A DNA stretch of 51,839 nucleotides from positions 1 through 51,839 of the forward strand of contig JARGGB010000012.1 in the NCBI GenBank assembly GCA_029210815.1. The letters are read 5' to 3'. Each line of letters starts with the position of its first letter. Within the stretch, counting starts at the first letter, position 1. The notes below the pieces were generated by a model. The model made no database searches and had not been told where the DNA came from. It saw only the letters and a program-made list of their open reading frames with translations. This DNA is from Candidatus Brevefilum sp. (GTDB lineage: Bacteria > Chloroflexota > Anaerolineae > Anaerolineales > Anaerolineaceae). Positions 40,446-48,044 of the stretch are shown here, piece by piece. The position numbers and the translations under genes were made by a program.

Positions 40446-43289
40446 ATGACAGAAAAGAAATGGGTTTATTTGTTCACCGAAGTTGAACAGGCAGAGAAAT
40501 ATGCCGGCAGTTGGGATGGGGTTCGCACGCTTCTTGGCGGTAAGGGTGCCAACCTTGCCGAGATGACGCGTATCGATGTACCTGTTCCACCCGGCTTCAC
40601 CATCACAACAGAAGCATGTATTTCCTACCAGGACGATCAGACATTTCCTGAAGGTATGTGGGACCAGGCATTAGCAGCATTGAAAGCTGTTGAAAAACAA
40701 ACCGGCAAGAAATTTGGTGATCCCTCAAATCCACTGCTGGTTTCCTGCCGCTCCGGTGCGAAGATGTCCATGCCTGGCATGATGGACACCGTGCTCAACC
40801 TCGGTTTAAACGATGAGACCGCTGAAGGCATGGTTGAATTGACTGAAAATGAGCGTTTTGTTTATGACTCATATCGACGCTTGATCCAGATGTTTGGCTC
40901 CGTTGTTTTGGGCATCGACGATGAAGCATTTGAAGAGGTCCTTGACGAATTCAAAACAGAAAAAGGTGCTGAAGCTGATACAGACCTGGGTGCAGAAGAT
41001 TTGAAAGAACTGACCGGAAAATTTAAAGCTGTTGTCAAACAGGCAATGGGTTTTGATTTTCCCCAGGACCCCGTCAAACAGCTTGAGTTAGCGACCAAAG
41101 CCGTCTTCAATTCATGGAACGCAAAACGCGCGATTGACTATCGACGGCGTGCAAATATTCCTGATGACCTTGGTACCGCAGTCAACATTGTTACAATGGT
41201 CTTCGGTAACATGGGTTGGGACTCTGGCACCGGCGTTGCCTTCACACGTGACCCCGGCACTGGTGAAAAGAAACTTTATGGCGAATTCTTGATGAACGCC
41301 CAGGGCGAGGATGTGGTTGCGGGCATACGCAACACAAAACCGATCCGGGAAATGAAGGATGAGCTTCCTGAGGTTTATAGCCAATTCCAGGACATCACCC
41401 AGAAACTTGAAAAGCATTACAAAGATATGCAAGATGTCGAATTTACCATTGAAAATGGTAAATTATGGATGCTCCAAACCCGTACAGGGAAGCGCACCGC
41501 CAAAGCGGCGATCAAAATTGCTGTAGATATGGCGAATGAGGAACTTATTGACAGAGAAACAGCTGTGATGCGCGTGGAACCTGATCAGGTCAACCAGATG
41601 TTACATCCTCAATTTGATAATGAAGGTATTGAGGACGCCCGTCAAGAAAATAAATTATTTGCCACCGGTGTTAATGCTTCACCTGGTGCTGCGGTAGGCC
41701 AGGTTTATTTTGATGCTAACACCGCCGAAAAAATGGCAGAGGAAAAAGGCCAGGATGTGATCATGGTGCGGCCTTTCACCAAGCCTGATGACGTCCATGG
41801 TATGCTGGCAGCCAAGGGTATTCTGACCAGTGAAGGCGGCGCCACCTCCCATGCGGCAGTGGTTGCCCGACAATTTGGCGTCCCATGTATCGTGGGTGCA
41901 TCCATGATGGTAATTGATATGGACAAACGCGTGATGAAATCCGACGGCAAAACCGTCAATGAAGGTGATTGGATTTCACTGGATGGCGGCACTGGAGAAG
42001 CCTATATCGGTAAACTTGATTTAGTAACACCTGATCTTGAAGAGCAGGAAGAATTGATGACCCTGCTGAGCTGGTCAGATGATATTGCTCGATTAGAGGT
42101 TTGGGCGAATGCCGATTATCCCGCTGATGCTCGCCGAGCACGATCATTCGGTGCCAAGGGTATTGGCTTGACCCGCACCGAGCATATGTTCTTTGAACAA
42201 GAACGTCTACCCTATGTACAAAAGATGATTCTTAATGCCGAAGAAGCGCAAAAGTATATCAACAATGTTGAACGCCTGGAAGGTTTCCTGGAAACCGGAA
42301 AGGTGGACGGCCAGAAGATGCGTGAAGTCACCCGAAAAGAGATTGAAGCAGAATTTGCTGAAGCCAAGAAAACACTTGAGGAATCAAAGGCAGTACATGC
42401 TTATTTTGATGCCCTTGATAATTTGCTCCCGTCACAGCGCTCAGATTTCTACGGCTTATTTGAAGCGATGGACGGCTTACCAGTGATTATCCGCCTGATT
42501 GACCCGCCATTGCACGAATTCTTGCCCTCACAGGAAGAATTGTTGGTGGAAGTAACAAAAATGCGGACCATGGGTGAAACCGAAGGTCTTGAAGAGAAAG
42601 AAACACTGCTAAACGCTGTTGAAAAACTGCATGAGAGCAACCCCATGATGGGATTGCGCGGTATCCGCCTGGGTATTGTCTATCCTGACATCATGCGTAT
42701 GCAGGTGCGAGCAATCTTTGAGGCTGCCAGCGATGCAGCACTGAAGGGCATCGATGTGAAACCTGAGATCATGATCCCCTTGACCGGTCATGTCAACGAG
42801 TTGAAGACTGTTCAACCCGAACTTGAATCAATTGCTAAGAAGGTTATGGAAGAAAAGGGTGTTGAATTCTCTTACAAGTTCGGCACGATGATCGAAATCC
42901 CACGTGCAGCTCTCACAGCTGGTGAGGTTGCAGAAGTGGCAGAGTTCTTCTCCTTTGGCACCAACGACCTGACCCAGATGACCTTCGGATACAGCCGAGA
43001 TGACGCTGAGCGCAACTTCCTCATCAACTATGTTGACGAGGGTATTTTGCCTCAGAACCCATTCCAGGTTCTGGATCGCAAAGGCGTTGGTCGTTTGATG
43101 GATATCGCTGTTAGTGAGGGTCGCAAAGTACGACCTGACCTTGAAGTTGGTATTTGTGGTGAACATGGTGGTGACCCCAGCTCAATCGAGTTCTGCCACC
43201 TGGTTGGCAATAATTACGTAAGCTGCTCACCATACCGGGTGCCTGTTGCCCGATTGGCTGCCGCACAGGCGAAAGTCAACAACGATTAA
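40446..43289 (+). CDS. ppdK: Pyruvate, phosphate dikinase
   Basis: The 947-residue enzyme interconverts pyruvate, ATP and phosphate with PEP, AMP and pyrophosphate. The ATP-grasp head has L-L-G-G-K-G-A-N-L-A-E-M. The swivelling domain has catalytic His469 in G-G-A-T-S-H-A-A-V, and the PEP barrel ends with Cys904 in G-I-C-G-E-H-G-G-D. Usual bacterial PPDKs are about 870-890 residues. The extra length falls mostly in residues 600-655, a charged, probably helical stretch between M-F-F-E-Q-E-R-L-P and L-L-P-S-Q-R-S-D-F. Its start has a strong GGAGG. With pdhABC downstream it places PEP/pyruvate/acetyl-CoA conversion in one region. A terminator follows. Confidence 0.96.
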   Translation: MTEKKWVYLFTEVEQAEKYAGSWDGVRTLLGGKGANLAEMTRIDVPVPPGFTITTEACISYQDDQTFPEGMWDQALAALKAVEKQTGKKFGDPSNPLLVSCRSGAKMSMPGMMDTVLNLGLNDETAEGMVELTENERFVYDSYRRLIQMFGSVVLGIDDEAFEEVLDEFKTEKGAEADTDLGAEDLKELTGKFKAVVKQAMGFDFPQDPVKQLELATKAVFNSWNAKRAIDYRRRANIPDDLGTAVNIVTMVFGNMGWDSGTGVAFTRDPGTGEKKLYGEFLMNAQGEDVVAGIRNTKPIREMKDELPEVYSQFQDITQKLEKHYKDMQDVEFTIENGKLWMLQTRTGKRTAKAAIKIAVDMANEELIDRETAVMRVEPDQVNQMLHPQFDNEGIEDARQENKLFATGVNASPGAAVGQVYFDANTAEKMAEEKGQDVIMVRPFTKPDDVHGMLAAKGILTSEGGATSHAAVVARQFGVPCIVGASMMVIDMDKRVMKSDGKTVNEGDWISLDGGTGEAYIGKLDLVTPDLEEQEELMTLLSWSDDIARLEVWANADYPADARRARSFGAKGIGLTRTEHMFFEQERLPYVQKMILNAEEAQKYINNVERLEGFLETGKVDGQKMREVTRKEIEAEFAEAKKTLEESKAVHAYFDALDNLLPSQRSDFYGLFEAMDGLPVIIRLIDPPLHEFLPSQEELLVEVTKMRTMGETEGLEEKETLLNAVEKLHESNPMMGLRGIRLGIVYPDIMRMQVRAIFEAASDAALKGIDVKPEIMIPLTGHVNELKTVQPELESIAKKVMEEKGVEFSYKFGTMIEIPRAALTAGEVAEVAEFFSFGTNDLTQMTFGYSRDDAERNFLINYVDEGILPQNPFQVLDRKGVGRLMDIAVSEGRKVRPDLEVGICGEHGGDPSSIEFCHLVGNNYVSCSPYRVPVARLAAAQAKVNND

Positions 43290-43309
43290 TTCACTAAAAA
43301 TTTCAATAA

Positions 43310-43339
43310 AGAGGCTGCCAGATCGGCGGCCTCTTTTTG
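43310..43339 (+). terminator. Rho-independent terminator of ppdK
   Basis: AGAGGCTGCC (43310-43319) pairs with GGCGGCCTCT (43325-43334), one G-U pair, around a 5-nt loop, and is followed by a run of T. Confidence 0.85.
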
Positions 43340-43406
43340 TTTGCTCGAAATTTCCTGATTTCTTTTTTTAAATCCCTGGACACACTCTCGTGAATTAAGA
43401 CTATTC

Positions 43407-43415
43407 TGGTATAAT
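43407..43415 (+). promoter_or_regulatory. Extended -10 promoter element for pdhABC
   Basis: TGGTATAAT is an extended -10 (TGnTATAAT) located 77 bp upstream of pdhA. The -35 position has no clear match, which is acceptable for extended -10 promoters. Confidence 0.55.
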
Positions 43416-43491
43416 TTATATTTGATGAAATTAACTGTATAATTGTTAATCATCAGTAAATCATATTTTTACGACGGAGGATACGACGCGT

Positions 43492-44505
43492 ATGGAAAAG
43501 AATGAATATTTAGATCTCTACCAGGAAATGGTCATCATCCGCCGGGTTGAAGAACGTGCTGCAGAACTTTATCAGCAGGGCAAGGTCGGCGGTTTTTTGC
43601 ACCTTTATATCGGTCAGGAAGCGGTTTGTGCAGGCATTGCTTCTGTTCGCAAACCTGAAGATCGCATTATCACAGCCTATCGTGATCACGGATGGGCGAT
43701 CAGCAGCGGGATTGACCCCAAGATTGTGATGGCAGAGCTCTTAGGCAAGGTCGACGGTTGTTCTAAGGGCAAGGGCGGTTCCATGCATATGGCAGATACA
43801 GAGAAGAATTTTTGGGGCGGACATGCCATTGTTGGCGCACACATCCCGATTGCCGCAGGCCTTGCGCTGGGCGATGTTTACCAGGGCAATGAAGATGCAA
43901 TTACCATTTGCATGTTCGGTGACGGTGCAACCAATATCGGCTTTTTCCATGAAGGCTTGAACCTGAGCAAAGTGTGGAATCTCCCTGTTCTGTGGGTTTG
44001 CGAAAACAACCAGTACGGCATGGGAACTTCTGTTGAACGCGCCTCTGCAGTCTCTGAAATCCGGCAGAAGGCAGAGGGCTATGGGATGCGCAATGAACGC
44101 ATTGAAGGCATGGACATTATGGGATTGCGAAAAGATGTGACTCGCGTGATGGAGACCATGCGTAAAGAGGGTGGCCCTTATTTTCTCGAAATTATGACTT
44201 ACCGTTATCGCGGCCATTCCATGGGTGATCCTGAACGGTACCGCGAAAAAGAAGAAGTTAAGAAATGGCAGGATGAAGATCCGATCGGTATATTCCGGAA
44301 GTACTTATTGGAAGAAAAAATTGCAACCGAAGCAGAACTCGATGAGCAGGATGACGAGGCTGAAAAGATCGTAGAAGAGGCTGTCGCCTTTGCTGAAGCC
44401 AGCCCTGATCCTGAAGATGAGGCATTATTTGAAGATATTTATACAGAGCCAAGACCGATTGAATACCGGGGCTACGAAATGGCACATGAAAGCGAGGGAG
44501 CGTAA
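43492..44505 (+). CDS. pdhA: Pyruvate dehydrogenase (or branched 2-oxoacid dehydrogenase) E1 alpha subunit
   Basis: The 337-residue thiamine-diphosphate subunit has the TPP motif G-D-G-A-T-N-I-G-F-F-H-E-G-L-N, with C-E-N-N-Q-Y-G-M-G-T at its end. The regulatory-loop region Y-R-Y-R-G-H-S-M-G-D-P, typical of E1 alpha, follows. It decarboxylates the 2-oxoacid with the beta subunit and passes the acyl group to the E2 lipoyl arm. Pyruvate is the likeliest substrate given the ppdK neighbour and E2 sequence, but acetoin or branched-chain acids cannot be excluded. Confidence 0.92.
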   Translation: MEKNEYLDLYQEMVIIRRVEERAAELYQQGKVGGFLHLYIGQEAVCAGIASVRKPEDRIITAYRDHGWAISSGIDPKIVMAELLGKVDGCSKGKGGSMHMADTEKNFWGGHAIVGAHIPIAAGLALGDVYQGNEDAITICMFGDGATNIGFFHEGLNLSKVWNLPVLWVCENNQYGMGTSVERASAVSEIRQKAEGYGMRNERIEGMDIMGLRKDVTRVMETMRKEGGPYFLEIMTYRYRGHSMGDPERYREKEEVKKWQDEDPIGIFRKYLLEEKIATEAELDEQDDEAEKIVEEAVAFAEASPDPEDEALFEDIYTEPRPIEYRGYEMAHESEGA

Positions 44506-44506
44506 G

Positions 44507-45487
44507 ATGTCACGAATGACCATGCGAGAAGCGATATCAAAAGCACTCTGGGAGGAAATGGAACGTGATGAGAGCGTTTTCATCCAGGGTGAGGAGGTTG
44601 GGCTTTGGGGTGGGACTTATGCTGTAACCAAAGGTTTTTTAGATCATTTTGGTGAAAAACGCGTTCGTGATACACCTATTGCTGAAGCTGCGATTGTTGG
44701 CAGTGCCATTGGTGCGGCATTGACAGGCTTACGTCCTGTGGCGGAGTTAATGACCATTAACTTTGCCTTTGTCGCGATGGACCATATCATCAATGAGGCA
44801 GCCAAGCTGCATTATATGTTTGGCGGTCAATTCAAACTGCCCCTTGTCATCCGTGCGACCAGCGGTGGTGGACGGCAATTAGGAGCAACCCACTCCCAAA
44901 CCCCCGATGCAATTTTTGCCCATTTCCCCGGTCTGGTTGTGGTCTCACCCGGGACACCGGCAGATGCTAAGGGACTCTTAAAATCCGCCATTCGAAGTGA
45001 TGACCCCGTCTTATTTATTGAAAATGCAACCCTTTACCAAACGCGCGGCGAAGTGCCAGATGATAAAGATTACCTGGAACCCCTTGGCAAGTCCAAGGTT
45101 CAACGTGAGGGTGATGATGTGACCATTGTGGCATATTCAAAAATGGTTCAATCCGCCCTAGAAGCAGCCGAGATGCTTTCTGAGGATGGGATTGAGGCAG
45201 AAGTCGTTGATCTTCGGACATTACGTCCACTGGATATGGACCCTGTGATTGAGTCCTTTAAACGCACGAATCGTGCGGTTGTGGTTGAAGAAGGCTGGCG
45301 CTCTTTTGGGGTAGGTTCAGAGGTGGCATCAAGGATTTATGAGCAAGCATTTGATTATGTTGATGCCCCCGTTAAACGAATCGCACAGGCTGAAGTGCCG
45401 CTGCCTTATAATGCGAAATTGGAACAACTGGCACTTCCGCAAACAGAAGATATTTATCATGCTGCTAAGGAGGTTTTATATGGCTGA
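44507..45487 (+). CDS. pdhB: Pyruvate dehydrogenase E1 beta subunit
   Basis: The 326-residue subunit begins M-S-R-M-T-M-R-E-A-I-S-K-A-L and has G-E-E-V-G-L-W-G-G-T-Y-A-V-T-K-G, D-T-P-I-A-E-A-A-I-V-G and P-L-D-M-D-P-V, all typical of E1 beta. It completes the TPP site with E1 alpha. ATG at 44507 is taken as start, one base after the pdhA stop codon; the longer frame would overlap pdhA. The end overlaps pdhC by 8 bp. Confidence 0.95.
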   Translation: MSRMTMREAISKALWEEMERDESVFIQGEEVGLWGGTYAVTKGFLDHFGEKRVRDTPIAEAAIVGSAIGAALTGLRPVAELMTINFAFVAMDHIINEAAKLHYMFGGQFKLPLVIRATSGGGRQLGATHSQTPDAIFAHFPGLVVVSPGTPADAKGLLKSAIRSDDPVLFIENATLYQTRGEVPDDKDYLEPLGKSKVQREGDDVTIVAYSKMVQSALEAAEMLSEDGIEAEVVDLRTLRPLDMDPVIESFKRTNRAVVVEEGWRSFGVGSEVASRIYEQAFDYVDAPVKRIAQAEVPLPYNAKLEQLALPQTEDIYHAAKEVLYG

Positions 45488-46793
45488 ACTTATAACCATG
45501 CCAAAATTAGGATTTGATATGGCTGAAGGCACCCTGGTGCGTTGGGTTAAGGCTGAAGGCGACGCTGTACAAAAAGGGGATGTCATTGCTGAGATCGAAA
45601 CGGATAAGGCAACCGTTGAAGTTGAGTCCAGCTACAGCGGAAAGATGTTCCGACACCTGGTTGAAGAGGAGACAACTTTGCCTGTCAACGCGCCGATTGC
45701 CGTGATTGCTGAGGAGGGCGAAGAACCCACCCAGGATGATATTGACGCGATGGTGAAGGAAGCTGGTGGTGAACCCGCTAAGAAAAAAGTTGAGAAAGAA
45801 GCGGAAAAGGTAGAGGAGAAGGACAAAGAGGAAAAGCCCGAAGCACCTGCACAGGAAGAAGCCGTTGAAGAAGAGGATGTCACGCCGGCAGGCGGTGTTC
45901 GATCATCCCCATTGGCGAGGAGGGTAGCTGAGGATAAGGATGTCAAACTTGCCAAGGTTGAGGGATCCGGCCCGCGTGGACGAGTTGTCAAGAAGGATGT
46001 TGAGCGATATCTCGAGAAAATGCAAGAAGCAGGTCGAGAAGTACAAGCTGAGGTTGTCAGCGAAGCCCTGCAGCCGATGACAGCATTCTCTGTAGGCGAA
46101 GTGCCTGAAGACCAGGTGGTAGAAATGAGCCGCTTGCGCCAGGCGATTGGCAGAAGGATGCAGGATTCTAACCAGAACTTCCCTCATTTTTATCTTTCAC
46201 GAGCTTATAAGACTGGCGCCCTTATGAAACTCCGCAAAGAGCTCAACCAGCTTTTACCTGAATCAGATAAGCTTTCTGTCAACGATTTTATTCTTAAGGC
46301 TGTTGCACTGGCGCTGCGTCAATATCCAAACTTGAATGCATCGATTGAAGATGAGAAACATATTCGCCGATTTGGACACGTCAATATTGGCGTAGCAGTT
46401 GCAGTTGAAGGTGGTTTGATGACGGTTGTGGTCAGGGACGTAGATCAAAAACCGCTTCGCCTGATTGCCCGCGAAGTGCGGGAGATGGCAGGAAGAGCCC
46501 GAGAAGGTAAGGTTCGAAACGATGACATCCAGGGTTCAACTTTCTCAATCAGCAACCTTGGTATGTTTGGCATCGATAATTTTGCTGCCATCATCAACCC
46601 GCCTGAAGCTGGTATTCTGGCAGTCTCTGCCGTTCAAAAGGTACCCGTGGTAGAAGAGGGCGAATTAAAGGTTGGCTCTCGCATGAATGCCACATTATCT
46701 GCAGACCATCGTGTGACAGACGGTGCCGAAGCAGCAGAATTTATGCAGGTATTGGCGAATTACCTGGAAGAGCCAATGCGATTACTGCTGTAA
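45480..46793 (+). CDS. pdhC: Pyruvate dehydrogenase E2 (dihydrolipoamide acetyltransferase)
   Basis: The 437-residue core enzyme has one lipoyl domain (residues 1-78) with Lys43 in E-T-D-K-A-T, a Glu/Lys/Pro-rich hinge (95-135), and the E1/E3-binding domain (140-178, S-P-L-A-R-R-V-A, then G-S-G-P-R-G-R-V). The acyltransferase domain ends in D-H-R-V-T-D-G with catalytic His410 and Asp414. Only one lipoyl domain is present. ATG at 45480 with TAAGGAGG is chosen; the upstream frame shadows pdhB. No E3 (lpd) gene follows. Confidence 0.95.
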   Translation: MAELITMPKLGFDMAEGTLVRWVKAEGDAVQKGDVIAEIETDKATVEVESSYSGKMFRHLVEEETTLPVNAPIAVIAEEGEEPTQDDIDAMVKEAGGEPAKKKVEKEAEKVEEKDKEEKPEAPAQEEAVEEEDVTPAGGVRSSPLARRVAEDKDVKLAKVEGSGPRGRVVKKDVERYLEKMQEAGREVQAEVVSEALQPMTAFSVGEVPEDQVVEMSRLRQAIGRRMQDSNQNFPHFYLSRAYKTGALMKLRKELNQLLPESDKLSVNDFILKAVALALRQYPNLNASIEDEKHIRRFGHVNIGVAVAVEGGLMTVVVRDVDQKPLRLIAREVREMAGRAREGKVRNDDIQGSTFSISNLGMFGIDNFAAIINPPEAGILAVSAVQKVPVVEEGELKVGSRMNATLSADHRVTDGAEAAEFMQVLANYLEEPMRLLL

Positions 46794-46812
46794 AAATAAT
46801 TCAGATAAATTT

Positions 46813-46844
46813 AGCCCACAGGTTTTAGCTTGTGGGCTTTTTTG
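46813..46844 (+). terminator. Rho-independent terminator of pdhABC
   Basis: AGCCCACA (46813-46820) pairs with TGTGGGCT (46831-46838), followed by TTTTTTG. Confidence 0.85.
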
Positions 46845-46849
46845 TTAAA

Positions 46850-47015
46850 GGTATTGGGCGATCAGGTATTGGGCTTGATCGAGCAGGTGTCCCCACCTGC
46901 GCACTAACAAATAATCAGGCAGCTGTTAATCAGTTATTAGAAAGTAGATGATCAGATAGTAGAAGATTCGTGTAACGTCCCTTACATTTTGGCGAGAGGC
47001 CTCTGCCCAGGTAAG
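46850..47015. repeat. Cluster of short repeats and palindromes
   Basis: This spacer contains two near-copies of GGTATTGGGCGATCA (46850-46880), a GCAGGTG/CACCTGC hairpin (46883-46900), and a larger palindrome at 46981-47015 with CTTAC/GTAAG outer arms around GGC-AGAGG/CCTCT-GCC. No gene is seen between 46794 and 47130. Confidence 0.6.
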
Positions 47016-47130
47016 GACTAGTCTGATATTTCTTTGTTTAATAACTGGATAGAGATTCGAATTTGGGTTAGAATTCAACGGATGTCTTGCTTTATGGATC
47101 ATATTTTCTACTTTAGAAGGAGATTATTAC

Positions 47131-47964
47131 ATGGAACATTTGGAGGGGATATTCACAGGCGCACGGGATACTCGGATTTTTTACCAGGCTTATTTACCAG
47201 AGGATCAAGTCAGGGCTTCAATTATCATTGTGCATGGTTTGGGAGAGCACAGCGGACGTTACGAAAATGTCGTCAATTATTTAGCTCCTTTAGGTTATGC
47301 CCTCTATTCTTTTGACCTTATTGGACATGGACAGTCGGATGGTGCAAGGGCGTTTGTTGAAGCGTATGAAGATTTTTCTGAAACACTGACGATGTATAAA
47401 AACAAGGTCAGGGGTTGGCAGCCTGACAAACCGCTGTTCCTGATGGGGCACAGCATGGGTGGATTAATTGCTTCAGAATATTTGATTGACCATTCAGATG
47501 AGTTTACCGGTGCGGTTATCTCTGCACCGCTGATCATGGTTCCGGACAATATCAACAAGGCAACAATCCTTGCAGGGAAGATACTTTCGAGAATCGCCCC
47601 AAATATGGGAATTACTGCTGTCGATCCCTCAGGCGTGTCTCGCGATCCAGATGTTGTTCATGCCTATGGAACCGACCCGCTTGTTTTTCATGGGAAAACA
47701 ACGGCGCGATTGAGCGCTGAGCTGCTCAAGGCAATTATGCGGGTCAATGATGAATTCAAGAAAATCACAGTTCCTTTTGTTGTTTTGCAGGGCAGTGACG
47801 ATAAACTGGTAAATCCCCGTGGGTCAAAAATGCTTTATGAACATGCTGGTTCGGATGATAAATCCATGAAGATTTATGACGGCCTTTATCATGAGGTCTT
47901 CAATGAGCCAGAGCGTGACCAGGTGCTGGCGGATGTTGCAGCATGGCTGGATGCAAGGTTGTGA
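47131..47964 (+). CDS. Alpha/beta hydrolase, monoacylglycerol lipase-like
   Basis: The 277-residue protein matches the Hydrolase_4 (lysophospholipase/monoglyceride lipase) pattern: V-H-G-L-G-E-H-S-G-R-Y (residues 34-44), D-L-I-G-H-G-Q-S-D-G, the elbow G-H-S-M-G-G with Ser108, an acidic residue near 223 in G-S-D-D-K-L-V, and His254 in Y-H-E-V-F-N-E. No signal peptide is present. The start has AGAAGGAG. It probably cleaves monoacylglycerols or lysophospholipids; this is inferred from the family. Confidence 0.88.
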   Translation: MEHLEGIFTGARDTRIFYQAYLPEDQVRASIIIVHGLGEHSGRYENVVNYLAPLGYALYSFDLIGHGQSDGARAFVEAYEDFSETLTMYKNKVRGWQPDKPLFLMGHSMGGLIASEYLIDHSDEFTGAVISAPLIMVPDNINKATILAGKILSRIAPNMGITAVDPSGVSRDPDVVHAYGTDPLVFHGKTTARLSAELLKAIMRVNDEFKKITVPFVVLQGSDDKLVNPRGSKMLYEHAGSDDKSMKIYDGLYHEVFNEPERDQVLADVAAWLDARL

Positions 47965-48007
47965 ATTTGTAAATTTTTACTTGAGAAAAATCAAATGCAT
48001 ATAGATG

Positions 48008-48040
48008 GTAGGGGTTCAGTATGCTGAACCCCTACTTTTA
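48008..48040. terminator. Palindromic hairpin between convergent genes
   Basis: GTAGGGGTTCAG (48008-48019) pairs perfectly with CTGAACCCCTAC (48024-48035), loop TATG, followed by TTTTA. It lies between convergent genes and can act as a terminator, but its GGTAGGGG arm also resembles the nrdR leader repeat, so it may be a dispersed palindrome used as a terminator. Confidence 0.6.
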
Positions 48041-48044
48041 TAGT

